A stretch of 64,000 nucleotides of DNA from CALGFI01 sp963786805 (GCA_963786805.1 CAWBAK010000002.1:372001-436000); one strand, 5' to 3'. Counted from the stretch's first letter, positions 17,863 to 31,261 are shown. Numbers and translations: made by a program. Notes: a model not told the origin generated them from the letters alone.

Positions 17863-19055
17863 CCCCGGGCTCGACGCAGGACGTCCGCCGTGCGACGAGC
17901 GGTGTCGTCCCAATCGAACCGCGCAGCTCTGGCCGGTCCTGCAGCGCGGAGCCGCTCCCGCAGCGCCTCGTCCACCAGAAGGCGCTGCATCCCCTCCGCG
18001 ATCGCCGCCTCGTCGCGCGGGTCGACGAGCAGCGCGGCATCTCCCGCCGTCTCGGGAAGCGCCGAGACGTTGGAGGTCAGCACGGGCGTTCCACACGCCA
18101 TGGCCTCGAGGACGGGGAAGCCGAACCCCTCGTAGAGCGAGGGGTACACCAGCGCCTCCGCGCCGCTCAGCAACGCCACCTTCTCCACTTCCGAGACGTA
18201 CCCGGTCACGACGATGCGCTCGCGGACCCGCGGAGCCAGCCCCTCGAGCACCGGACGCACGAGGTTCCAACCGGCAGGGTTCCACGGAGCGACCGGACCG
18301 GCCAGGACGAGCAGGGGCTGCACATCCTCGGGCAGGGAGACGAACGCGCGGATCAGCGCGGGGATGTTCTTGCGGGGTTCGATGCCGGTGAGCGATAACA
18401 GGTACGGCCCGTCGATCCCGTATCGCCGGCGGACCGCGTCAACCGCTTCTGACCCCGCCGGGCGGAACACTCCGAGATCCACGGCGAGCGGGATCACGGA
18501 CACGCGTTCGGCGTCGACGGGATACAGGTCGAGGAGATCACGCCGGCTCTGCTCGGACACGACGATGAGCTGGGACGCGCGACGGATCGCCGAGTCAAGG
18601 CGCGCGCGCCACCTCGCGGTCGCGAGCGGAGCCGTGTGCGGGAACAACCGGAACGCGAGGTCGTGAACCGTCAGCACGAGCCGGCGCGTCCTCGTCGGCG
18701 GCGGCACGAAGTTCGGAGCGAACAGCACGTCGAATCGGATCATGGACTCGAGCCGAGGGACGTCGAGGCGGAGCGCGACCCGATCGAACCAGCTCGCCGG
18801 TATCGGGAAGCGCCGGTCGACGAGGTTCGGAGCCGTGACGTCCTCGAAGAGTCGGCGTCGCGAGTCCAGGGCGAGCGTGCCGCGGACGTCGAGGTACCAG
18901 GCGATGTACGTGGTGTCGGGGTCGACCAGCGGAAGGCGCCGGACCAGCTGCCAGGTGTAGTAGCCGATGCCGGTTCTTCCGTGCGGCATCGCCGCTCTGG
19001 CATCGATGGCGACGCGCAGTCGCCGCCCGGAGGAGGAAGTGGACGCCGGTTTCAC
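17859..19055 (-). CDS. GT4-family glycosyltransferase
   Basis: The 398-residue GT4 enzyme shows the RVAIDARAAMPHGRTGIGYY start motif, the LSLTGIEPRKNIPALIRAF linker typical of mannosyl/rhamnosyl-type GT4 proteins, and the nucleotide-side YPSLYEGFGFPVLEAMACG motif with the E-x7-E pair intact. It is a good match in length and motif order. The GTG at 19055 starts the protein. It is divergent from the next GT4 at 19079, leaving just 23 bases between starts, so the two probably share an overlapping promoter. Confidence 0.9.
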   Translation of the reverse strand: MKPASTSSSGRRLRVAIDARAAMPHGRTGIGYYTWQLVRRLPLVDPDTTYIAWYLDVRGTLALDSRRRLFEDVTAPNLVDRRFPIPASWFDRVALRLDVPRLESMIRFDVLFAPNFVPPPTRTRRLVLTVHDLAFRLFPHTAPLATARWRARLDSAIRRASQLIVVSEQSRRDLLDLYPVDAERVSVIPLAVDLGVFRPAGSEAVDAVRRRYGIDGPYLLSLTGIEPRKNIPALIRAFVSLPEDVQPLLVLAGPVAPWNPAGWNLVRPVLEGLAPRVRERIVVTGYVSEVEKVALLSGAEALVYPSLYEGFGFPVLEAMACGTPVLTSNVSALPETAGDAALLVDPRDEAAIAEGMQRLLVDEALRERLRAAGPARAARFDWDDTARRTADVLRRARG

Positions 19056-19078
19056 CGGCGGAGTCTACTGGCGCTCCC

Positions 19079-20224
19079 ATGGAGGAAGGCCCGTACTGCA
19101 TCGACCTCTCGGCGGCGGCGCACGAGCGCGCCGGCCTGGGGCGTTACGCGGCGTCGCTCGCGGAGGCGCTCCTCGCGATGGGCGTTCCGCTGAGCGCGTT
19201 CCTCAACGATCCGCGGGAGTCGCGTCTCCAGCCGCCGCTGAGCGAGCTGCCGACGTACTCGGCGCGGCTGCCCCGCAAGCGCTGGCGGCTCCGAGCGGCG
19301 CTCTCTTACTTCGGCGGGCCGTCGATGGATCGCGCGCTCGGCGGCGTGCAGCTGTTCCACGCGACCGAGCATCTCCTGCCCAAGCTCACCCACGCCCGGT
19401 CCGTGTTCACGCTCCACGACACGGCATACCTGCTGTTCCCCGAGTACCACCTGCCGCGCAACCGGATCTACCTTCGCGCGATGATGCCGCGCTTCCTCGA
19501 GCGAGCCGACCGCATCATCGCGGTGTCGGAGAACACGCGACGCGACGCACTCCGGCTCTACCGGCTGGACCCCGGCAAGATCGAGGTCATCCCCGAGGGC
19601 GTCGACGCGCGCTTCAACCCGGATGTCGACGACACGATCGTCTCGGCCGTCCGGCGTCGATACGGCCTCCCCGAACGGTTCATCCTGTGCATCAGCACGA
19701 TCGAGCCGCGGAAGAACCTGACCACCCTGCTGGAGGCGTACGCGGCACTCCGCCACGATCATCCGGACGTCCGTCTCGTGATCGTCGGGGGCAAGGGCTG
19801 GCTGTTCGAGCGCTTCTTCGAGCGGCTCCGCTCGCTGGGACTCGAAGGGGAGGTCGTGATGACCGGCTACGTTCCTGACGAGGACGTCCCGGCGTTGCTC
19901 AACGCCGCCGAGGTGTTCGCGTTCCCCTCGGAGTTCGAGGGCTTCGGTCTGCCGCCGCTCGAGGCGATGGCGTGCGGCGTGCCCGTCGTGTGCTCGAACG
20001 CGGCCAGCCTGCCCGAGGTCGTCGGCGAGGCCGGCGTGCTGCTGCCTCCTCGCGACGTCGCGGCCTGGGTCGAGGCGCTCGGACGGCTCCTCGACGACGG
20101 GCAGCTCCGCGAGGATCTCCGAGCTCGCGGCCTCGAACGCGCGAGCCGGTTCACGTGGGATGCCGCCGCGCGCAGCACCCTCGACGTCTATCGCTCGGTC
20201 ATGGAGGAGCGGTCTTCGCGGTAG
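19079..20224 (+). CDS. GT4-family glycosyltransferase
   Basis: This 381-residue enzyme is closely related in layout to its divergent neighbour. It starts with CIDLSAAAHERAGLGRYA, has CISTIEPRKNLTTLLEAYA in the linker, and carries FAFPSEFEGFGLPPLEAMACG with the E-x7-E pair. The two may be an ancient inverted duplication, since the IEPRKN and EGFG blocks match. Acceptor is unknown. Confidence 0.9.
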   Translation: MEEGPYCIDLSAAAHERAGLGRYAASLAEALLAMGVPLSAFLNDPRESRLQPPLSELPTYSARLPRKRWRLRAALSYFGGPSMDRALGGVQLFHATEHLLPKLTHARSVFTLHDTAYLLFPEYHLPRNRIYLRAMMPRFLERADRIIAVSENTRRDALRLYRLDPGKIEVIPEGVDARFNPDVDDTIVSAVRRRYGLPERFILCISTIEPRKNLTTLLEAYAALRHDHPDVRLVIVGGKGWLFERFFERLRSLGLEGEVVMTGYVPDEDVPALLNAAEVFAFPSEFEGFGLPPLEAMACGVPVVCSNAASLPEVVGEAGVLLPPRDVAAWVEALGRLLDDGQLREDLRARGLERASRFTWDAAARSTLDVYRSVMEERSSR

Positions 20225-20247
20225 CGGGGCGACTCCGGATATCCGAG

Positions 20248-21662
20248 CTACGCGGCGGGGCACTCGACGGGCGGGTTCTCGTTCGGATCGGGCACCTGGT
20301 AGCCGGAGGTCACGACGACGGCGACGTCCTCTCCGGCGTCGAGCGATCCTTCCGGCGCGGGGACCAGCTCCAGGTCGGTGAAGTACGTGCCGACGACCTT
20401 CGCCATCGCCTCCGCGCCGCCCCGGTACAGGATCATCGAGCCCTTCTTCGGAAGCGCGATGCCCGACGCGTCGACGATGCCCGGCGAGGTGTTGAACCCG
20501 CCCTCGGTGAGGACCGTGAGGACCTCGTCGGCTTCCGGACCGGCGCCACTGCTTACGACCGAGGTGACGATGTTCGCGGGCGACGGCGGCGTCTGCGCGA
20601 GATCCGTGCCGAGGTCGCCGAGCGACCGGCCCTCACGCAGCCGCCGGAAGAGCTCGTCGGCATCGGGCTGGATCATCTTCACGACCGAGAGGTACGTGCC
20701 GTCGGAGTCGTAGATCCCTTCGGGGATCGTGGGCACGGCGCGGAAGTCGGCGTTCTCCGTGCCGACCCCTTGCAGCCGGCCCGCGAGGTACACGAGCTCC
20801 GCCGGGTTCAGACCCTCGTCGACCACGAGGTTCTGCAGGAGCTGGGGGACGAGCTCGGGGAGCCGAAGGATCTCGCCCGGTCGAAGGAGCTTCGCGATGA
20901 CGGCCCGCATGAACTGCTGCTGGCGGCTGATCCGCGCGAAGTCCGGGATCGTGTCGCACGGCTGATGCCGCGTCCGGACGTACCCGAGTGCCGTGATCCC
21001 GTCGAAGTGCTGGCACCCGGCGGGGATGTCGAGCAGCGCCAGAGGGTCCTTCATCGGGTACGGGACGCACATGTCGACGCCGCCCAGCGCATCCACCACC
21101 CGTTGGAAGCCGAGGAGCGAGACGTACATCACGTGGTGGACCTGCATCCCGGTGAGGTTCTTGACCGTCCTCGCGACGAGCTGCGCTCCACCGCCGTCGA
21201 TGCCGTCCTCGAACGCGGAGTTGATCCTGCCCATCGCCGACGCCGGGGATGTCGATCCACAGGTCGCGCGGGAACGAGAGGAAGATCGCCTGCTTCTGGC
21301 CCGGGCGCGTGTGCACCAGGATGATGGTGTCCGAGCGGTTCTGGCCGCCGATGAACTCGTCGGTCCCGAACGCCTCCAGCTCCTCCGGCGTCAGGCCCTT
21401 GCGCGAATCGCTTCCCAGGAGCAGGTAGTTGCACGCGCGCTCGGCGCACCGGCCGACGATGTCGGGCGCGCCGCCCGGCGTCGAGCCCGACCCGGAGGTC
21501 GTCGGGATCGTGTGGATCTGGTCCTTCGTCCACAGGTACGCGCCGACGCTGACGGCGGAGGTCACCATGACGAGCGCCGAGACGCTGGCGGAGATGACGA
21601 GGAACGCCCTTCGAAGGCGAGGGCGACCTGCGGTCGTGTTCGTCGACTGGTCGTTCGGACAT
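20248..21662 (-). CDS. LytR-CpsA-Psr (LCP) ligase with LytR_C domain, frameshifted
   Basis: LCP enzymes attach teichoic acids, capsule or arabinogalactan to peptidoglycan from polyprenyl-phosphate-linked precursors on the outside of the membrane. One N-terminal membrane helix (AFLVISASVSALVMVTSAVS) is followed by the LCP domain: LLLGSDSR, SDTIILVHTRP, FLSFPRDLWIDIPG, then, in the next frame, MGRINSAF and LGYVRTRH with conserved Arg/Asp residues. A LytR_C domain ends the protein. The break near 21229-21236 is a single extra base. The N-terminal start is unclear: an ATG at 21662 begins a plausible MSERPVDEHD leader but also needs a one-base shift near 21605, whereas a start at 21715 is in frame. 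It fits as the last step of the polysaccharide locus. Confidence 0.82.
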
Positions 21663-21785
21663 GGCCTACGAGGAAGCGTACCCGGGGACCTCGCGAGACC
21701 ATCCTTCGATCCCATGGCGATGGTGTGGAGCCCAGTGGCGACGGCGGTTGCGCGGGCCGGCCGGTGACGCGGTTACGCTTGGCTC

Positions 21786-22622
21786 GTGCCTCCCGAGGAT
21801 GGGCTCGCGAACGTCCTCGCCGTCGGGTTCGACCCGGGCGAGCTCGAGGGCGTCACGGTCGAGACGGCCGACGACCTGCTCGGCGCGCTCGCCCGCGTGG
21901 CGGACGGCGGCGTGCACGTGGTGCTGCTCGCGCTCGACCTTGCGGACGACCAGGGCATCGAGGCCGTGCGCTCGATCCGGGAGCGGGCGCCTGATGTCCC
22001 CGTGATCGCCGTCGCGACCGGAGATGACGCCGAGCGCGCGATCGACGCCGGCGCGAGCGACGTCGTCCCACCCGACGGCGGCCCCGAGCTGTTGTCGCGA
22101 GCGATCCGCTACGCCACCTCGCTCCAACGGATGCAGGCCGAGCTCTACCGTCGCCAGCTCGTCGACGAGATCACCGGCGTCTACAACGCCCGGGGCTTCG
22201 AGCGGCTCGCGTCGCACCACCTGGCGATGGCGGACCGCTCGAAACGATCGGTCCCGCTCATCTTCGTCCGGATCGACGCGCTCGAGGACCTCGGCGCTCC
22301 GGGAGAGACCACCGAGCGCGGGCAGCTGGTCGCCGACGCGGCCGAGGTCGTTCGGAAAGCCGTTCGAGGCTCCGACGTCATCGCCCGGGTCGGCGCCGGC
22401 GTCTTCTGCGTGCTGCTCACCGGGGACGCGGTCGGAGCCGACGCCGAGGTCCTTTCGCGGGTCGTCGAAGGCGTCGCGATGAGCAACACCAAGAGCGGAC
22501 GCCCCGGCCAGCTCTCGGTCTCGGTCGGGACCGCGACTTACGACCCCGAGCACCCCGTCTCCGTGGACGCGCTCATCGCGGAGGCGGATCGGCGGATGCG
22601 CGGGACGGGACCCGAGCTGTGA
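21786..22622 (+). CDS. Degenerate receiver + degenerate GGDEF protein
   Basis: Residues about 8-112 fold as a response-regulator receiver, but the phospho-acceptor aspartate position in VVLLALDLADDQG reads Ala. Residues about 115-275 form a GGDEF-like domain (LVDEITGVYNARGFERL start, SVSVGTATY end), but the signature GG[D/E]EF has become VGAGVFCVLL. It therefore probably cannot be phosphorylated in the usual way or make c-di-GMP, and might bind GTP or act as a scaffold. The start is a GTG at 21786. It is divergent from the LCP gene, with 123 bases between. Confidence 0.7.
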   Translation: MPPEDGLANVLAVGFDPGELEGVTVETADDLLGALARVADGGVHVVLLALDLADDQGIEAVRSIRERAPDVPVIAVATGDDAERAIDAGASDVVPPDGGPELLSRAIRYATSLQRMQAELYRRQLVDEITGVYNARGFERLASHHLAMADRSKRSVPLIFVRIDALEDLGAPGETTERGQLVADAAEVVRKAVRGSDVIARVGAGVFCVLLTGDAVGADAEVLSRVVEGVAMSNTKSGRPGQLSVSVGTATYDPEHPVSVDALIAEADRRMRGTGPEL

Positions 22623-22739
22623 GCGCCCGAGCCTGGTTCGGAGGAGGAACGATCCGCGGGTGCCGGGCGTGCGAATCATCATGCGGACCCCCCGCCCACC
22701 GCCTACGGAAGGACGACGACGATCACGCTGCTGCTGGAC

Positions 22740-23348
22740 GTGACCCTCGTCGAGCCCGCGCCGGAGGCGCCGGTGGCCGCTGACCTCGAGGAGGCTCGGG
22801 ACCGTGACCTCCTCCGCAGGATCGGAGGGGCCGACGAGGAGGCCTTCCGGGAGCTCTTCCGCCGGTACTCCCCGAACGCGATGGCGCTCGCCAAGCGCGT
22901 CGTCCGTCAGCCCTTCATCGCGGAGGAGATCGTGCAGGAGGCCTTCCTCGCGGCGTGGCGGAACGCGGAGGGATACCGCGAGGGACGGGGCTCGGTGCGG
23001 TCCTGGCTGATGACGATGGTGCATCACCGGGCGGTCGACGCCGTGCGACGCGAGGAATCGCAACGCCGGCGAACCGAGGACGCGCAGGCGAGCGACGTGC
23101 TCGCCGTGGAGGATCCGGCCGACGCCGTCGTCGCTCAGCTCGGCCTCCCCGAGGAGCGGAGGGCCGTGCGAGCCGCGCTCGGAGACCTTCCGGCCGAACA
23201 GCGGCAGGTGATCGAGCTGATGTACTTCGACGGGCTGTCGCAATCGAAGGTGTCGGAGCGGCTGGGACTGCCGCTCGGAACGGTGAAGTCCCGGACCCTG
23301 CTCGGGATGCGGCGCCTCCGTTCCGCGTTGATCGAGGTGGAGCGATGA
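22740..23348 (+). CDS. ECF RNA polymerase sigma factor (SigK-like group)
   Basis: The 202-residue protein has sigma region 2 (RRYSPNAMALAKRVVRQPFIAEEIVQEAFLA, recognising the -10 element, about residues 40-100) and region 4 (GLSQSKVSERLGLPLGTVKSR, about 155-175). The length and the downstream gene type place it with SigK-like ECF factors, which are held inactive by a membrane anti-sigma factor. The GTG at 22740 is the likely start. Its stop overlaps the ATG of the anti-sigma gene by 4 bases (ATGA). Confidence 0.92.
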   Translation: MTLVEPAPEAPVAADLEEARDRDLLRRIGGADEEAFRELFRRYSPNAMALAKRVVRQPFIAEEIVQEAFLAAWRNAEGYREGRGSVRSWLMTMVHHRAVDAVRREESQRRRTEDAQASDVLAVEDPADAVVAQLGLPEERRAVRAALGDLPAEQRQVIELMYFDGLSQSKVSERLGLPLGTVKSRTLLGMRRLRSALIEVER

Positions 23349-24070
23349 GGGATCACGGCTGGATCGAGGAGCTGTTCGCCGTTCGGTCGCTCGGCGGCCT
23401 CGATCCGCAGGACGAGCACGAGCTCCACCGCGAGATGGTGGAGCACGGCGCGGAGTGCAGCGAGTGCCGGCGCCTGGAGGCCGAGTACGTGGGGTACGAG
23501 GACGCGGCGGGCCGGCTGGCGTTCGCGCTCGATCCGGTGCCGGTCCCGGAGGGTCTCGAGGACCGGGTGGTCGCGAGCGCGATCCGCGACGAGCCCATCG
23601 TCTCGGTCGTCTCCCCCGCCGAACGGCGGGAGGCCCGTGCTGCCCGTGGCTCGCTCCTTCGGCCGCTCGTCGCCGTGGCGGCCTCGATCGTGCTGCTGGC
23701 GGTCGGATGGGCCGCCGGGTCGCTGACCTCCGGCGACGACGTCGCCATCCCCCCGGACGCGCGGGTGGTCGTGTTCGAGGGCGAGGGCGACGCGACGCTG
23801 GCGCTCGCCTTCCGCCCCGGCGACCGGGGTGTCTACCTGGTCGGGTCCCTGGATCCACAGCCCGGGGGCCAGGCGTACGAGCTCTGGACCTTCCGCGGCG
23901 AGACCCCCGTGCCCGGCGGCTGCTTCCGGCCGGGTGCGGACGGCTCGGTGTTCGAGTTCCTCGACGCCGAGATCGAGCCGACGCCGCTCATGGCCGTCAC
24001 GGTGGAGTCGGCGTCCTGTCCCTCGGCGCCGACGACCGACCCGATCCTCATCGCCCAGGGCGCCGTCTAG
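23345..24070 (+). CDS. Anti-sigma-K factor (RskA-like)
   Basis: The 241-residue protein has an N-terminal zinc-type anti-sigma region with H-x3-C-x2-C (residues about 30-45, HGAECSECR), one membrane helix (RPLVAVAASIVLLAVGWAAG, about 100-118) and an extracellular C-terminal domain matching the RskA family (AYELWTFRGETPVPGGCF, PLMAVTVES). It is expected to bind the upstream ECF factor and release it on a surface signal, by regulated proteolysis in characterised relatives. It is translationally coupled to the sigma gene. Confidence 0.92.
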   Translation: MRDHGWIEELFAVRSLGGLDPQDEHELHREMVEHGAECSECRRLEAEYVGYEDAAGRLAFALDPVPVPEGLEDRVVASAIRDEPIVSVVSPAERREARAARGSLLRPLVAVAASIVLLAVGWAAGSLTSGDDVAIPPDARVVVFEGEGDATLALAFRPGDRGVYLVGSLDPQPGGQAYELWTFRGETPVPGGCFRPGADGSVFEFLDAEIEPTPLMAVTVESASCPSAPTTDPILIAQGAV

Positions 24071-24117
24071 CGCTCCGCGCGCCCGGCCGTGCGAGGCCTG
24101 CGCACTAGGATGGCCGT

Positions 24118-26836
24118 GTGGGCGCGCCGCCCTTCCCCGAGCACCTCGTCTCCGACGTCGTCCTGCGGGACGGCTCGACGGTGCGCATCCGGCCCCCGCG
24201 GCCGGACGACGTCAAGCGGGTCGAGGACTACCTGATCGGGCTCTCGCCGGAGACACGACGCCTCCGTTTCTGGTCCCAGGCGATCGACGTGGGCGAGCTC
24301 GCGAAGAAGATCGTCGACGTCGACTACACCGACCACCTGACGCTGCTCGCCCTCCACGGCGGGGACGACGGCCGGATGATCGGTGGGGCGCAGTACATCC
24401 GGACCCTCGGCGACCGCGCGGAGGTGAGCCTCTCCGTCGCGGACGAGTCCCAGGGCCAGGGCATCGGATCGATCCTGCTCGGCCAGCTGGCGCAGGAGGC
24501 GGCGCGCCACGGGATCACGACGTTCGTGGCGGAGGTGCTGCCCGAGAACCACCGGATGGTGAACGTGTTCCGCGGCAGCGGCTTCCCCGTATCGATCCGC
24601 GCCAAGCCCGGAGCGATCGAGGTGGAGTTCCCGATCGAACTGGGCAAGGAGACGCTCGAGCAGTTCGAACGGCGCGAGACCGAGGCCGCCGTCAACGCGA
24701 TGCGGACGTTCCTGTAGCCGCGAGTCGGTCGCCGTCATCGGAGCGTCGCGCGATTCCTCGACGATCGGCGGGCAGCTCTTCCACAACCTCGTCACCACCG
24801 AGTTCCACGGCCCCGTCTTCCCCGTGAACCCGAAGGCGGACGTGGTCCACGGCGTGCTCGCGTATCCCTCGATCACGGACGTTCCCCGCGATGTCGACGT
24901 GGCGTTCATCGTGGTGCCGGCCTCGCTCGTCGCGAGGGTCGCGCGCGAGTGCGGCGAGAAGGGCGTCCGAGGGCTCGTGGTCATCTCCGCGGGGTTCGCG
25001 GAGGTCGGGGGCGACGGTCCCGAGCGGCAGCAGGAGCTGATGGAGATCTGCCGCGCGTACGGCATGCGCGTGATCGGACCGAACTGCATGGGCATCGTGA
25101 ACACGGACGAGGAGATCCGGCTGAACGGGACGTTCGCGACGATCTACCCGCCGCCGGGACGCGTCGGGTTCCTGTCGCAGTCGGGCGCGCTCGGCCTCGC
25201 GGTGATGGAGCACGCGACGAAGATCGGCCTCGGGTTGTCCTCGTTCGTCTCGATCGGGAACAAAGCCGACGTCTCGAGCAACGACATGGTCGCCTACTGG
25301 AACGAGGACCCGCGGACGGATGTGGTGCTGCTGTACCTCGAGTCGTTCGGCAACCCGCGCCGGTTCGCGCGCCTCGCCCGCGACGTCGGCCGCCGCAAGC
25401 CGATCATCGCGGTGAAGTCCGGGCGCAGCGCGGCGGGAGCGCGCGCCGCGGCGTCGCACACCGGCGCGCTCCTGGCGGCGTCCGACGCGACCGTCGACGC
25501 ACTGTTCCACCAGGCGGGCGTGATCCGCACGGACACGCTCGAGGAGATGTTCGACGTCGCCTCGGTCCTCGCGAACCAGCCTCCTCCGGCCGGGGATCGC
25601 GTGGCCATCGTGACGAACGCGGGAGGGCTCGGGATCTTGTGCGCCGACACGTGCGAGGCCAACGGCCTGCACGTGAACCCGCTCTCGGTGGAGACGAAGG
25701 AGAAACTGCGGACGTTCCTTCCCGCCGAGGCCTCGGTCGAGAACCCGGTCGACATGATCGCGTCGGCCTCCGCCGAGGACTACCGGCGCGCGATCGAGAC
25801 CGTCGCCGCCGATCCCGAGGTCGACGCGATGATCGTCATCTACATCCCGCCGCAGGCGACGAAGGCGCCCGAGATCGGCCGCGCGATCGTCGAGGCGGTC
25901 AACGGGGTCGGAGGACGGATCCCGGTCGCCACGACCTGGATGTCCGCCAAGGGCCTGCCCGCCGAGCTCGAGCAGGCCGGCACGCGGATCCCCTCCTTCG
26001 CGTTCCCCGAGCAGGCCGCGATCGCGATGGCCCATGCCTGCCGGTACGGCCGGTGGCGAGAGCGTCCTCCGGGGGTCGTCCCGCAGTTCGGAGACCTCCG
26101 GACGGACGAGGCGGTCGCGATCTTGGCCGACGCCCTCGGACGCAAGGTCGAGTGGCTCGCGCCCGACGAGGTCGAGCGGCTCCTGGCGTGCTACGGGCTC
26201 CGGACGGCGCGGTCCGAACGCGCCCCCACCCCGGAGGACGCGGCCGAAGCGGCGGCGCGGATCGGCGGTGCGGTCGCGCTGAAGGCGTTCGGTCCCGACA
26301 TCCTGCACAAGACGGAGGTGGGCGCGGTGCGACTCGGCCTGAACGGACGCGAGGAGGTGGAGGCGGCGGCGCGCGAGATCGCGGGACGGATCGAGGCCGC
26401 CGGGCTCTCTCTCGAGGGCTTCCTGGTGCAGGAGATGGTCGGTCCCGGCGTCGAGATGCTCGTCGGTCTGGCGCACGACGCGCTGTTCGGACCGGTCGTC
26501 GCGGTGAGCGCGGGGGGAACGACCGTCGAGCTGGTCCGCGACGTGGCCGTGCGCGTCACACCGATCACGGACCTCGACGCGAGGGACATGGTGCGTTCGC
26601 TCCGCACGTTCCCGCTGCTCGAAGGGTTCCGAGGTTCCCCCAAGGCCGACGTGGCGGCGCTCGAGGAGGTCATCCTGCGCATCGGGGCGCTCGCCGACGC
26701 GCATCCCTCGATCGCCGAGATGGACTGCAACCCCGTCGTCGTGCTCACGAGCGGAGCGGTCATCGTCGACGCCCGCGTGCGGGTGCAGGAGGTATCGCCC
26801 CAGCGGCCGCTCGCGGCGCGCGCCACGAGCGCCTGA
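24118..26836 (+). CDS. Bifunctional GNAT acetyltransferase / ADP-forming acyl-CoA synthetase, interrupted at the junction
   Basis: In actinobacteria a GNAT domain is often fused to an acetate-CoA ligase (ADP-forming)-like protein and acetylates proteins such as acyl-CoA synthetases. Residues 1-199 (from GTG 24118) are a GNAT domain with the acetyl-CoA loop QGQGIG. A TAG at 24715-24717 then ends the frame. The CoA-ligase part resumes one frame over: SVAVIGAS CoA-binding motif from about 24727, the active-site histidine in SHTGAL, and an ATP-grasp domain to 26836 (LKAFGPDILHKTEVG). The GNAT and ligase frames are joined if one base is removed near 24726, but the TAG also has to change. The frame opening at GTG 24824 alone would lack the nucleotide loop. 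I read one damaged gene rather than two. Confidence 0.75.
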
Positions 26837-26851
26837 CGCGATCGGGCGACG

Positions 26852-27689
26852 TCAGGCCGGGCCGACCCGCGCGACCAGGACGGAGCAGCGCGCGTGGTGC
26901 GCCGCGTGCTCGCTCACGCTTCCGAGCAGGACCTTGCGAACGCCTCGCACGCCGCGGTACCCGACGACGAGCAGGTCGGTTCGGTTCCTCGACGCGGCTT
27001 CCAGCAGCGCGTTCTCCGGCCGGCCCATCGCCATCTCGCGCACGGGCTGCACGCCGCGAGCGATCGCGGCTTGCACGGCGGGCTCCAGCTCCGGCGGGCT
27101 CGGCTCGCCCTCGCCGAGCGTCCACTCGGTGTTGTCGCCGCGGAAGACGGGGATCACGTGGACCAGCCGGAGCTCGGCCCCCGTCGCGGAGGCGACCCCC
27201 GCCGCGAGCGCCGCCGTGCCGACCGAGGTCTCCGACCCGTCGACCCCGCACGCGATCCGAGCGGGGAACTCCGGAGTCGCCGGGCGGGCGACCAGCACCG
27301 AGCACCGCGCCTCGCCGAGGACGCGCGCCGCCGTCTGTCCGATCCGGATGGCGCCCCCGAGCAGCCCCGCATCGGGCCCGACGCCGATCAGGTCCGACTC
27401 CCTCTTCCTCGGCCTCCGACATGAGCGTCTTCGCGGGGTCCCCCGCGAGGATCCGCACGTCGGCCTCCACGCCGGTCTCCGCGGCGATCGCCGCCGCCCG
27501 CTGCAGGGCCGTCTCGCCCTCGAGCTCCACATCCCCGTCGTGGGGGCGGCCCGTGTCGATGACGAACGCGATCTCCAGCGGGGCCTGGGTCGCCGACGCG
27601 AGACGGGCGCTCTGACGGACCGCCTCCTCCGCTCGCGGCGAACCATCCGTGCCGACCAGGACGCGGGCGAACACGCGGTCCGGGGTCAT
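26852..27689 (-). CDS. Tandem universal stress protein (UspA), frameshifted
   Basis: The protein has two Usp domains in one chain. The first (RVLVGTDGSPRAEEAV, to about residue 140) has a weakly conserved ATP loop. The second (ACGVDGSETSVGTAAL onward) ends with the intact G-x2-G-x9-G(S) ATP-binding loop (VGYRGVRGVRKVLLGS). The frame slips at 27400-27402, where one base in a CCC run must be removed to join MSEAEEE to SDLIGVGP. Usp proteins respond to starvation and stress; in actinobacteria many are under hypoxia or persistence control. The ATG at 27689 starts the first strand. Corrected length is about 279 residues. Confidence 0.8.
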
Positions 27690-27749
27690 CCGTCGATGGT
27701 ATCCCGGAGGAACGAACACCCGCCCACCGCCGTCGGCGTTGCCGAGCGA

Positions 27750-30503
<2,754 letters not shown>

Positions 30504-30569
30504 TGTCGTTCCTTTCAACCCGGCCGACGACTCCATCGTCCCAGAATGGCCGGGAACCCCCGGCCCCCG

Positions 30570-31202
30570 TTACATCCGGAGGTGGGGGCGCTGCGTATCG
30601 TCGTCGGGCTCGGAAGCCTCATCGCCCGCGCGCGCTCCTTCTCTTTGCGTCGGCCCTGAGGTCGGGCCTTGGCTCGCCGGCTCGGCTCCGCCCGGGACCC
30701 CGAGCCGCTGACGCTCGATCGCCTCCCGGTGGGAAAGGCGCGCTTGCCGCCGCATCTTCGCTTCCCGCTGCCGTCGCCGCTCCTCGGTTCCATCGGCGAT
30801 CAGGGGCGGAACGGGGCGAGGCTTGCCGAGGGCGTCGAGCGCGACGAACACGAGGTAGGCGCTCGAGGTGTGCTTGCGCTCCCGGGAGATCACGTCCTCG
30901 ACCTCGACGCGAACGCCGATCTCGAGCGACGTGGTTCCGACGTCGTTCACGCACGCCTTCACCGTGACGAGATCTCCCACATGGACGGGATGCAGGAACG
31001 ACATCTCGTCCATCGAGACCGTCACGCACATCCCACCGGCGTGCTTGATCGCGGCGATGCCGGCGGCGGTGTCGACGAGCTTCATCACCTCGCCGCCGTG
31101 CACGATGCCGGCGACGTTCGCATGGGTGATCTCCATCAACTGGACGAGGACGGTCTGCGAGTCCGCGCCCCGCTTCGGCGTGAGCCTTCTCGAGATGACC
31201 AC
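30570..31202 (-). CDS. Acyl-CoA thioesterase, hotdog fold
   Basis: The 210-residue protein carries a single hotdog domain of the acyl-CoA hydrolase (YciA/BACH) type: ITHANVAGIVHGGEVMKLVDTAAGIAA holds the catalytic Asp and the glycine turn, followed by MDEMSFLHPVHVGDLV and the EVEDVISRERKHTSSAYLVFVALD strand. Such enzymes hydrolyse fatty acyl-CoAs. The C-terminal ~55 residues are a charged Arg/Glu-rich tail not usual for the family. The GTG at 31202 is the start. It runs divergent from a lipoprotein gene. Confidence 0.87.
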   Translation of the reverse strand: MVISRRLTPKRGADSQTVLVQLMEITHANVAGIVHGGEVMKLVDTAAGIAAIKHAGGMCVTVSMDEMSFLHPVHVGDLVTVKACVNDVGTTSLEIGVRVEVEDVISRERKHTSSAYLVFVALDALGKPRPVPPLIADGTEERRRQREAKMRRQARLSHREAIERQRLGVPGGAEPASQGPTSGPTQREGARAGDEASEPDDDTQRPHLRM

Positions 31203-31261
31203 GCGCGGATTCTACGCTCGCGCGATCGGGGTTCCCGGCACCGGTGCGATGATGACCGACG

